The notes beneath the pieces are model-generated. The model worked only from the letters and a program-made list of their open reading frames with translations, was not told the DNA's origin and ran no database searches. The translations under genes and the position numbers were made by a program. A stretch of 40,561 nucleotides of DNA, taken from assembly GCA_964545715.1 (NCBI GenBank), contig CAZJHX010000097.1:1-40561 (forward strand), given 5' to 3'. The stretch comes from CAZJHX01 sp964545715 (GTDB lineage: Bacteria > Myxococcota_A > UBA9042 > GCA-2863065). The stretch's first letter is position 1; the number at the start of each line of letters is the position of its first letter. Below are positions 33,238 through 40,561 of this stretch, piece after piece.

Positions 33238-34842
33238 ATGCGGCGTGCTCTACTCCTGCTGCTGACTCTGCTGATGCTGGCGCCTGTCGCCGGCGCCAAG
33301 ACCCGACCACTCGTGGCCGTGCTGGACTTCACCCAGGTGCAGACCGATCTGAAGCGGCACGAGGTCCAGCTGCTCACCGACCTGGCCCGCGGTGCCGCTC
33401 TGCGCGTGTTGGGCAGCCGATACGACATCATCACGCGAGAGAACCTGGTCGATCTGCTGCGTGCCCACGGCAAGACGCTGGAGCAGTGCCGCGGCGAGTG
33501 TGAGACGGAGACGGGCCGGCTGATCGGCGCCGAGATCGTGGTCAGCGGTCGCATCGTCAAGGCGTTTGGCAAGCTGCAGGTCAGCTTGAAGGTGCACCGC
33601 ACGTCGCCGCCGAAGCTGCTGGGCACCCAGGTGGGTGACGCCAAGGACGCGACGCTGCTGCCGACAGCGGTGGGCGAGGTCACGCGCGGGCTGCTCGGGC
33701 GTCTGCTGGAGCGCACCGAGGGACCCGTTCGGACCGCTCCGGGCGGCAAGACGGGCACCGAGGGGACCGATGCGGACTGGGATCTGGCGACCGCGGTCAA
33801 GGTGCGTGTGGTCACCCGGCCCTCGGGCGCCGCGGTGCAGCTGGGCACCCTGGACGCGGTCTCGCCGCTGGTCGACAACTTTCGGCCCGGCCGCTATCGC
33901 CTGACGGTGAGCCTGCCCTATTACAAGACGATCTCTACCGAGGTGGTGGTGAAGCCGGCTGCCAGGGGGGAAGAGGTGGTCTTCTCGTACGACCTGGTAC
34001 CCAGCTACGGATCGTTGGACGTCAAGGTGATGCCGCCGACCGCGGTCGTCCTGCTGGACGGCAGCAAGATCGGCACGGGGCCCACCTATGTCGACAAAGT
34101 GGCCCTGGGGCCCCACCGGCTGATGGTGCGTGACCCGCGGCACTACGAGTACGCTCGCGACATCACCATCAAGGCCGGTGTGGCGACGCGCGTGACCGTG
34201 CAGCTCGAGGGCAAGATGGGCGGCCTGGAGGTCAAGGCGGTGAGCCAACACGGGGCGGCGCTGGAGCGGGACGTGCTGATCGACGGAAAGGTGGTCGGGC
34301 GTACCCCGTGGCGCGGCAAGGCGACGATCGGCAAGCACACCGTGCAGGTGGTGGGCGCCAGGCATCCGATGACGGTGGGCATCCCGCACCGCGGCATGGC
34401 GTCGCCGCTGACGTTCAAGGTGATGGCCAGCGGGGCCGAAGAGAACGCGGCGGTGAAGATAAAGGACGGCGGCAAGAGCCCGGTGCAGACCATCGCCTGG
34501 GTGATGATCGGCACCGGAGCGGCGGAGGCGATGGCAGCCGGGGTCCTCTACCTGGTTGCGGCCAAGGACGGGGACCGCGTCGAGGACGGCAAAAACGGCA
34601 GCATGACTCAGGAGAAGGCCCTGGAGCTGGAGTCGGGCATCGAGTCGAAGCAGACGGCGGGCAAGGTGCTGCTGACGGTCTCGGCGATTAGCATTGGGGT
34701 CGGCTTGATCCTCAAGGCGGTCAGCGGCGGCACGCGACGCGGCCGGCGCTTTACGGAGATCGATCCCGGGCCCACTAACTGGCGGGTCGGCGCCACTCCG
34801 CTGGACGACGGTGGGCTCGTCACCCTGGGGGCGGATTTCTAG
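33238..34842 (+). CDS. Exported protein with CsgG/TolB-like and PEGA domains
   Basis: 534 residues from the ATG at 33238, just after a signal-peptide start (MRRALLLLLTLLMLAPVAGA); the reading from 32977 crosses the divergent cytochrome gene. Residues about 25-165 resemble a TolB/CsgG-type N-terminal domain (VAVLDF, then SGRIVKAF). About 190-400 hold PEGA-like modules, e.g. TRPSGAAVQLG and MPPTAVVLLDGSKIG. Two membrane segments lie near 415-445 and 480-500. PEGA proteins are exported and often associated with the cell surface. Its stop overlaps the next start by one base (TAGTG). Confidence 0.82.
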   Translation: MRRALLLLLTLLMLAPVAGAKTRPLVAVLDFTQVQTDLKRHEVQLLTDLARGAALRVLGSRYDIITRENLVDLLRAHGKTLEQCRGECETETGRLIGAEIVVSGRIVKAFGKLQVSLKVHRTSPPKLLGTQVGDAKDATLLPTAVGEVTRGLLGRLLERTEGPVRTAPGGKTGTEGTDADWDLATAVKVRVVTRPSGAAVQLGTLDAVSPLVDNFRPGRYRLTVSLPYYKTISTEVVVKPAARGEEVVFSYDLVPSYGSLDVKVMPPTAVVLLDGSKIGTGPTYVDKVALGPHRLMVRDPRHYEYARDITIKAGVATRVTVQLEGKMGGLEVKAVSQHGAALERDVLIDGKVVGRTPWRGKATIGKHTVQVVGARHPMTVGIPHRGMASPLTFKVMASGAEENAAVKIKDGGKSPVQTIAWVMIGTGAAEAMAAGVLYLVAAKDGDRVEDGKNGSMTQEKALELESGIESKQTAGKVLLTVSAISIGVGLILKAVSGGTRRGRRFTEIDPGPTNWRVGATPLDDGGLVTLGADF

Positions 34843-35783
34843 TGATCCGCCTGCTTCCGGTGCTGCTTTCGATCGCGCTTCTGGTCGGCTGTGATTACTC
34901 GCCGATCGCCGGCTCGGGCTGGCCCTGTGACCAGCAGCGTGAGTGCGCTGCGGGGTGGGGCTGCGTCAACGGGGTGTGTGTGCAGGGCAGCGCCGACTAT
35001 TTCGAGCCTGAGCAGCCCGCGTCGGACTCCGGCGGCCTGCCGGACGTGGGCGCGCCGGACAGCGTGGCCAACACCGACGTCGGCACGGGCACGGGCGGGT
35101 GGTCCGACGTGCCCATCGGCGAGGAGCCGGTGATCGCGGAGAACTTTGAGGCGCCGGGTGACAAGCCGCGCGGGCTGGCGGTTGGCGGCTCGGGCGTGTG
35201 GATCGGCGACGAGGGCACGCGCAAGGTCTACCTGTTGGACGTGGGCGATGGCAGCCAGTTCGGGTCCGGGGACCTGCCGGCGAACGGGCTGCTGATGGAC
35301 CTGGCCTGGGACGAGCCCGGGCAGCGGCTGGTAGCGCTGATGACGTCGCCGCCGTCGATCGAGGTGGTCTGGCCGACCGCCCAGGCGGAGACGCTGACGA
35401 CCAACACCACGTCCCAGGTGCTCAGCTTTGACGGTACATACCTGCTCACTGTGGAGGGACAGCAGCTGAAGCGGTGGACGACGGGGTCGCCGGCCCAGGT
35501 GCACGTGTCGAGCTCGATCACGACCGGGTGTGAGCACCTGGCGGCATCACAGACGCATGTGTTTCGGCTGTGCGACGAGTACGGGCAGCCGACGGTCGAT
35601 CTCTCGCAGACCGTGCACGTCTTCGACATCCAGAACCTGGCGACGTCGCCCAAGGTCGATCACCTGGACGTGGCGGTGGACGTGACGCCCATCACGGGCT
35701 TTGACGTCAAGGGCACGACCGTCTGGGTCACCGGACGCGGGTATGGCAAGATGGCCGGCAGAGTCATCAAGCTGGAGCTGTGA
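34842..35783 (+). CDS. Lipoprotein with Cys-rich N terminus and propeller-like body
   Basis: 313 residues from the GTG at 34842, whose G is the last base of the previous stop. The lipobox is LVGC at Cys17. A short Cys-rich part follows (CDQQREC.AGWGCVNGVC), then an acidic linker. The rest (about 95-313) has strands like a beta propeller (GLAVGGSGVWIGDEG, TGFDVKGTTVWVTGRG), so it may be a smaller relative of the propeller at 29711. It is surface or periplasmic. Its stop overlaps the next ATG by one base (TGATG). Confidence 0.82.
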   Translation: MIRLLPVLLSIALLVGCDYSPIAGSGWPCDQQRECAAGWGCVNGVCVQGSADYFEPEQPASDSGGLPDVGAPDSVANTDVGTGTGGWSDVPIGEEPVIAENFEAPGDKPRGLAVGGSGVWIGDEGTRKVYLLDVGDGSQFGSGDLPANGLLMDLAWDEPGQRLVALMTSPPSIEVVWPTAQAETLTTNTTSQVLSFDGTYLLTVEGQQLKRWTTGSPAQVHVSSSITTGCEHLAASQTHVFRLCDEYGQPTVDLSQTVHVFDIQNLATSPKVDHLDVAVDVTPITGFDVKGTTVWVTGRGYGKMAGRVIKLEL

Positions 35784-37231
35784 TGCGCAGTCTGCTCGCC
35801 GCAATATGTGTACTGGGCGCTGGTGGGTGCAGTGTCTTTGATGTGCCCACCATCGCGTTTGCCGAAGTGCGCGTGACCGATGACAACAACAAGGACGGGG
35901 TGCTGAACCCTGGGGAGACCGCGTGGCTGGTCGTCAGTGTGCAAAACACCGGCGCCGGGTCCGTGAGCGGTGTGCGGCTCACGCTGTCGACGACCAGCCA
36001 ATTTGCGACGGTGGAGACCACCTCTGGCGCGTACTGCGGCATGGTAATGAGCTCGGACACCTCGTGCGGCCACCATGAGATCACCGTCTCGGAGAACGCG
36101 CCGTCCGGGACACCGATCTCGTTTGACGCGGTGGCCGAGGACGAGGACGGCAAAGAGTGGTCGTTCAGCTTTGTGGTCGACGTGTTTGCCAGCGGTGCAC
36201 AGCCCAGCATCGAGCGCGTGCTCATCAAGGACGACAGCAACAAGGACGGCGTGCTGAACCCGGGCGAGAAGGCGTGGCTGGAGGTCACCGTGCGCAACGT
36301 GGGGCTGAGCCAGCTCGACGGGCTGAAGGGCGTGCTGGTGGCGGAGTCTCTTGCGGCCACGATCGAGGACGGCGAGATGTACTGCTATTCGGTGAAGCCG
36401 GACGCGCAGTCGTCGTGTCAGTCGGTGGCTGTCGAGATCGGCGGGGCTGCGGTGCCGGGGATCGACCTGCGCTTTCGGGCGGATTTTGAGGACGAGGTCG
36501 GCGCCACGTGGTCGCTGCCGTTTAGCGTGCCGCTGAGCGCCAGTGGCGCGCTGCCCGAGCTGCAGCGGGTGGAGGTGCGGGACGACGACAACCAGGACGG
36601 CGTGCTGAATCCGGGCGAAAAAGCGCAGATCCGGATCACGCTGGTCAATCACGGCTCGGCGGAGATCAACGGGGCCAAGGGGACGCTGTCCACCGAGACG
36701 GCCGATATCGAGTTTGCCAGCACGGACCCCCTCTATTGCTACAACCTGGACCCGGGCAAGTCGGATACGTGCCAGACCAGCTCCATCACGGTGCTGCAGA
36801 CCGCGGAGCTGGAGGCCCAGCACACGTTCAAGCTCGTGGTGGTCGACAATGTGGGCGCCAGCTGGAATCTGGCGTTTACGCTGCCGGTGTTGGCGACGGC
36901 GGCTCAGCCGATCGTCACGGACTACGAGGCGGCGCTGGTGCCGGGCAAGACGGCTGCGGTAAAGGTGACGCTGCAGAACGCCGGCGTCAGCATCCTGAAC
37001 AGCCCACGGCTGGCGCTGCAGAGCAAGTCCGCGCAGATCGAAGTCAAAGAGACGGGACCGATGTACTGCGGCAGCGATTTGGATCCGTGGGAGATCACGC
37101 TATGCACAGGGATCAACGTTGCGGTAGACAGTGGCGTGGCAAATGGGGCGCCTGCGGCGTTCAACGCGACGGTCACAGACAAGCAGGGCAACAGCTGGTC
37201 GTTTCCGCTGGAGCTGACGGTCGGTGAGTAG
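35783..37231 (+). CDS. Lipoprotein of four tandem repeats with Ca-loop-like motifs
   Basis: 482 residues from the ATG at 35783. The lipobox Cys is at 16 (GAGGC). The body is four tandem ~115-residue domains. The first three each start with a close copy of D-D-x-N-x-D-G-V-L-N-P-G-E (residues near 34, 150 and 270), a Ca-binding-like loop. The fourth keeps VPGKTAAVKVTLQNAG but lacks the Asp loop. Each is followed by a beta-sandwich (NxG near the end of strand 2) and a YCx near its middle. The fold may be CARDB/Ig-like. It fits an extended surface stalk. Confidence 0.85.
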   Translation: MRSLLAAICVLGAGGCSVFDVPTIAFAEVRVTDDNNKDGVLNPGETAWLVVSVQNTGAGSVSGVRLTLSTTSQFATVETTSGAYCGMVMSSDTSCGHHEITVSENAPSGTPISFDAVAEDEDGKEWSFSFVVDVFASGAQPSIERVLIKDDSNKDGVLNPGEKAWLEVTVRNVGLSQLDGLKGVLVAESLAATIEDGEMYCYSVKPDAQSSCQSVAVEIGGAAVPGIDLRFRADFEDEVGATWSLPFSVPLSASGALPELQRVEVRDDDNQDGVLNPGEKAQIRITLVNHGSAEINGAKGTLSTETADIEFASTDPLYCYNLDPGKSDTCQTSSITVLQTAELEAQHTFKLVVVDNVGASWNLAFTLPVLATAAQPIVTDYEAALVPGKTAAVKVTLQNAGVSILNSPRLALQSKSAQIEVKETGPMYCGSDLDPWEITLCTGINVAVDSGVANGAPAAFNATVTDKQGNSWSFPLELTVGE

Positions 37232-37245
37232 AGGGTGGTGAGAAC

Positions 37246-39642
37246 GTGCGAACAATACTGTTGGGGGCCTGTCTCGGCCTGATCTTTGCGGCGTGCGGTG
37301 ACGACGGCGTGGAGTCGACTGTGACCGACGGAGCGGATACGACGACGACCGGCGACGAGCCCGACGTGGATACGGGCGCTGAGGATGTGGTGACGCCGCC
37401 GCCCGACGAGGGGACGGACACCGGCGATGAGGACATCGTGGAGCCGGACCCGGATGTCCCGGACCCCGATGTGCCCGATGTGCCGCCGCTGCCCGAGTGC
37501 GGAGAGGCCGCCGGGACGTTGCCCGAGGGGCTGATCGAGCTGCAACATAGTGACGACGTCGACGGCCTGGCCACGGTGGCTGCGCAGACGTGGACGTCGA
37601 CAGATGCGGCGATCCCGTTGGCCACCACCTCGCTGTACGAGGCGATGCGCTTTGAGCTGGAGCACCCGGGCAAGATCCATGGGTTCTCGATTCAATACGG
37701 GGTGCTGCCGTCCAACCCGAAGATGCCGGTGGTGGCGGGGCTGTATCCCGACTTCGGCAACAACGGCTTCGACTTCTGGCAGAAGGACCCGTACTGGACC
37801 GGATCGCTGTGCAGTGGGGAGATCACGGCCGGCGAGTGGGCGACGTATGTGTTTGACGCGCCGATCGAGGCCGAGCATCCGATGCTGGTCTACGTGGCGC
37901 ACCACCGCGAGGGCGATGACGACGCGGCTATCAGCTTTGGCAGCACCACCACCAACGCGGACGGCAGCTGCGGCGGCTGGGGCGACTGCAACGCCAGTCT
38001 GACGATGCCGGACGTGCACACCTTCACCAGCGGCGGACAGGGCAACTATGCGTGGAACGGGCTGAGCTTCCCCTTCCAATACGACTTCAAGATCCGCCTG
38101 TATGTCGAGTACACCGACGACTTCTCGTCCGATGACGGCCTCTTTCAGCCGCTGGAGGAGGGGCCCGTTTTATCCAACCGGACGGCCTGGGGCGACTACG
38201 ACGGCGACGGCGACGCGGACATCTACACGGCCAACAACAAGCTGTTCCGCAACGACGACGGCGTGTTCGTGGACGTGACCGAGGCGTCGGGCGTGGGGGC
38301 GGCGACCGGCAACGGCGGCGTGTGGGGCGACTTTGACAACGACGGCTGCCTGGACCTGTTCGTGTTTCGCGAGGGCGGCAAGCAGAACGACACCCTGCTG
38401 CGCAGCAACTGCGACGACACCTGGACGGACATCACCAAGGAGTCCGGCATCAGCGATCTGCAGTGGTACAACATCTGCGGCGACGCCGAATACGACCATG
38501 CGCCCACCCCCGCGGCGGCCTGGTGGGACATCGACGGTGACGGCCTGCTGGACCTGTACCTGGCCAACATGATCTGCTGGAGCGACTACACGTTCTTCAA
38601 CGATCAGATCTGGCACAACGAGGGCGACAACACCTTTACTGAGTGGACCGGCAAGAACGGCTTCCCGGGCTACACCGACACCGCGCGCTCCAGCCGTGGC
38701 GCCAACCCGATCGACGCCGATCAGGACGGCGACGTGGACATGCTGGTCAACCGCTACACGCTGCACCAGAACGCCTACTACCGAAACAACGGCGACGGCA
38801 CGGTGACGGAGGACGGCTACGAGTCCAACCTGCACGGTAAAAAGAAGCAGTGGACCGGCAGCGTGCACTACGGCCACAGCATCGGCACCGCGTGGGGCGA
38901 CATCGACAACGACGGCGACTTTGACGTGATCGTGGCCAACCTGGCGCACCCGCGCTTCTTCAACTTCTCCAACAAGACGCAGGTGATGATCAACGACGGG
39001 CAGGGCGAGTGGAACGACACGCAGGGCGACTACAAATATCCGACGGGGGACGCCGGGGTCCGGTTCTCGGAGACCCACTCGGTGCCGGCGCTGGGCGACT
39101 ACGACCAGAACGGCTCTCTGGATCTGGTGATCACCGCCACATACAGCGGTCGCCCAACCGACTTCTACTGGGGCCAGGGCGACGGGACCTTCAAGCTGGA
39201 CACGTACCACTCGGGGCTGACGCTGACCGGCGCGTGGGGGCTGGCGCAGGCCGACTACGACCACGACGGCGACCTGGACCTGGCGACCAGCGCGGGGCTG
39301 TACCAGAACACCGGCACCGAAAAGGGGCACTGGCTGCAGGCGCGCGCGATCGGCAACGTGAAAAGCAACCGGGCCGCGCTGGGCGCCACGATTCGGCTGA
39401 AGATCGGCGAGGCCACACGCGTGGGCTACGTGAGCGGCGGCAACGGGCAGGGCGGCCAGGACTCCCCCAACGTGCACTTCGGCCTGGGCGAGACGGACAG
39501 CGTCGACAGCATCGAGGTCGACTTCCCGGGGGGCGGCACGATCACGTATGCGGGCCCGTTTGCGGTGGACCAGCGCATCTGGCTGTTTGAAGACGGCGCG
39601 ACCCACATCGGGTGGACGCCGCCGGTCCCCGACACCGAGTGA
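37246..39642 (+). CDS. FG-GAP / ASPIC repeat lipoprotein
   Basis: 798 residues from a GTG. The lipobox is FAAC at Cys17, followed by GDD and a long acidic linker (about 20-90) rich in DTG and PDPDVPD. Residues about 95-295 are a beta-rich domain of unknown family. About 300-690 carry FG-GAP/VCBS-type repeats with Ca-binding DxDxDG loops (DYDGDGDAD, DFDNDGCLD, DIDGDGLLD, DIDNDGDFD, DYDHDGDLD). The last 100 residues match ASPIC/UnbV (GLGETDSVDSIEVDFPGG). It is probably a Ca-dependent adhesion or binding protein. Its stop overlaps the next GTG by four bases. Confidence 0.9.
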   Translation: MRTILLGACLGLIFAACGDDGVESTVTDGADTTTTGDEPDVDTGAEDVVTPPPDEGTDTGDEDIVEPDPDVPDPDVPDVPPLPECGEAAGTLPEGLIELQHSDDVDGLATVAAQTWTSTDAAIPLATTSLYEAMRFELEHPGKIHGFSIQYGVLPSNPKMPVVAGLYPDFGNNGFDFWQKDPYWTGSLCSGEITAGEWATYVFDAPIEAEHPMLVYVAHHREGDDDAAISFGSTTTNADGSCGGWGDCNASLTMPDVHTFTSGGQGNYAWNGLSFPFQYDFKIRLYVEYTDDFSSDDGLFQPLEEGPVLSNRTAWGDYDGDGDADIYTANNKLFRNDDGVFVDVTEASGVGAATGNGGVWGDFDNDGCLDLFVFREGGKQNDTLLRSNCDDTWTDITKESGISDLQWYNICGDAEYDHAPTPAAAWWDIDGDGLLDLYLANMICWSDYTFFNDQIWHNEGDNTFTEWTGKNGFPGYTDTARSSRGANPIDADQDGDVDMLVNRYTLHQNAYYRNNGDGTVTEDGYESNLHGKKKQWTGSVHYGHSIGTAWGDIDNDGDFDVIVANLAHPRFFNFSNKTQVMINDGQGEWNDTQGDYKYPTGDAGVRFSETHSVPALGDYDQNGSLDLVITATYSGRPTDFYWGQGDGTFKLDTYHSGLTLTGAWGLAQADYDHDGDLDLATSAGLYQNTGTEKGHWLQARAIGNVKSNRAALGATIRLKIGEATRVGYVSGGNGQGGQDSPNVHFGLGETDSVDSIEVDFPGGGTITYAGPFAVDQRIWLFEDGATHIGWTPPVPDTE

Positions 39643-40561
39643 CGCGCGCTGCAACCGTGGCTGCCCGCGTCGGACTGGGCGCGTGGACGCTGTGGTGTGT
39701 CGCGGCGCTGGTCTTTGCGGGTCCGGGCGCAGGCTGGCTGCGCTGGTTGCTGGTCGTGGCCCTCGTCGGCCTGGTTGTCTACGTCGTTCGTCGTCCCGCG
39801 CACTGGCCGGCGCTGCCGGTCGCGCTCTTGGCTGTCCTGACGTGGTTTTTGCTGATCTCCCCGACGCACGACCGGGATTGGTCACCTGATCAGGTACGCC
39901 TGTCATGGGCGGAGATCGACGGCACCAAAGTCACCGTGAAGAACATCCGCAACTTTCGCTACCGGGACACCGACGACTGGGACGCCGGCTGGTATGACGC
40001 CACGTTCGACACCGACGACCTGGAGCACGCGTGGTTCGTGGTCGAGCCGTTTTCGCAGTTTGAGGGCGCCGCCCACACCATGGTCAGCTTTGGCTTCAAG
40101 GGCGGCCGGTACCTGGTGATGTCCGTCGAGATCCGCAAGGAGAAGGGGGAGTCGTTCTCGGTGCTGGGCGGCATGTTTCGGCGCTACGAGCTGCAGTACG
40201 TAGCCGGCGACGAGCGTGACCTGATCCAGCTGCGATCGAATCATCGCAAAGACGACGTCTACCTGCACCCGATGATGACGGGCCGCCGGAATCTGGTCGC
40301 CTACTTCATGTCGATGATGACGCGCATGAACGCCCTGAAAGAGGCGCCCGAGTTCTACAACACGCTGACGAGCAGCTGCACGACCAACCTGGTCACCCAC
40401 CTCAAGGCGATCTCCGACGCCGAGGTCTCGTCGTGGGACTACCGTATTCTGCTCCCCGGCTACAGCGCAGAGGTCGCCTACGATCTGGGGCTGCTGGGCA
40501 CCGATCTGACCCTGGAAGAGGTTCGCAAGCGCGACAAGATCAACGAGCGCGCGATGGCTTT
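39639..40561 (+). CDS. DUF4105 membrane protein, 3' end cut off
   Basis: From the GTG at 39639 (GTGA with the previous stop) the frame stays open to the window end, 307 codons. Three hydrophobic segments come first (residues about 10-75). The rest matches DUF4105: a D-R-D-W-S-P-D start, VKNIRNFRYRDTDDWD, then SVEIRKEKGESFSVLGG, FRRYELQYV and DERDLIQLR, and YNTLTSSCTTN near the end. The family's role is unknown; it is often in envelope-linked gene sets. Position makes it the fifth gene of the 33238 operon. Confidence 0.9.
   Translation, partial: MTRAATVAARVGLGAWTLWCVAALVFAGPGAGWLRWLLVVALVGLVVYVVRRPAHWPALPVALLAVLTWFLLISPTHDRDWSPDQVRLSWAEIDGTKVTVKNIRNFRYRDTDDWDAGWYDATFDTDDLEHAWFVVEPFSQFEGAAHTMVSFGFKGGRYLVMSVEIRKEKGESFSVLGGMFRRYELQYVAGDERDLIQLRSNHRKDDVYLHPMMTGRRNLVAYFMSMMTRMNALKEAPEFYNTLTSSCTTNLVTHLKAISDAEVSSWDYRILLPGYSAEVAYDLGLLGTDLTLEEVRKRDKINERAMA

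Noticed and set aside
38170..39906. Long minus-strand reading frame opposite the FG-GAP/ASPIC gene
   Set aside because: It is an artefact of high-GC third positions in the real gene; its translation is Val/Arg/Ala-rich with no domain or start signal.

Overview
This is a gene-dense, high-GC bacterial chromosomal segment of about 36 protein genes with almost no spare DNA. No gap exceeds about 180 bases, and I see no rRNA, tRNA, CRISPR array, insertion sequence or phage module. The style suggests a Myxococcota or related deltaproteobacterial lineage. The evidence is at least ten predicted lipoproteins, several with a CGDD start and an acidic Asp/Thr/Gly linker, plus Cys-rich repeat modules, PEGA and FG-GAP/ASPIC surface proteins, a Myxococcus-type PilZ protein and a GAF/sigma-54 activator. 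This placement is an inference from style, with no phylogenetic marker behind it.

Layout. 1-3112 (+): the end of a large surface protein (OB-like plus lamin-tail domain, with a TEDTG repeat), a von Willebrand A lipoprotein and a small unknown protein. 3121-7492 (-): a lipoprotein, SppA-type signal peptide peptidase, a chorismate mutase/prephenate dehydrogenase (tyrA) and another lipoprotein, in one direction. 7508-13475: housekeeping genes in convergent and divergent pairs (FAAH-like amidase, CYTH phosphohydrolase, PurE, RsmB-type rRNA methyltransferase, flippase-like membrane protein, two lipoproteins). 13518-18803 (+): probable operon of Slt-type lytic transglycosylase, Cys-rich lipoprotein, RNase G and PilZ protein. 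18800-21066 (-): an MBL-fold hydrolase overlapping a GAF/sigma-54 activator. 21213-23832: a small lipoprotein facing a tandem universal stress protein and an aldo/keto reductase. A 176-base near-palindrome containing both facing stop codons separates them. 23934-28145 (+): dolichol/phytol-kinase-like membrane protein, ankyrin protein and a phytoene-dehydrogenase-like FAD oxidoreductase.

28208-29681 is a small accessory island: a nucleotidyltransferase-fold protein and a VapBC toxin-antitoxin pair with a clear inverted-repeat operator. 29711-33195 (-) holds a Cys-rich/streptogramin-lyase-like propeller lipoprotein and a membrane-anchored dihaem cytochrome c. 33238-40561 (+) is a tightly coupled operon of five genes, with stop/start overlaps at three junctions: a PEGA membrane protein, three lipoproteins (propeller-like, four-repeat Ca-motif, FG-GAP/ASPIC) and a DUF4105 membrane protein cut by the window end.

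The best candidates for undescribed biology are the 33238-40561 surface operon, the MBL/GAF-sigma-54 pair, the rng-pilZ coupling, and the two large palindromes at 21180-21221 and 21708-21883.
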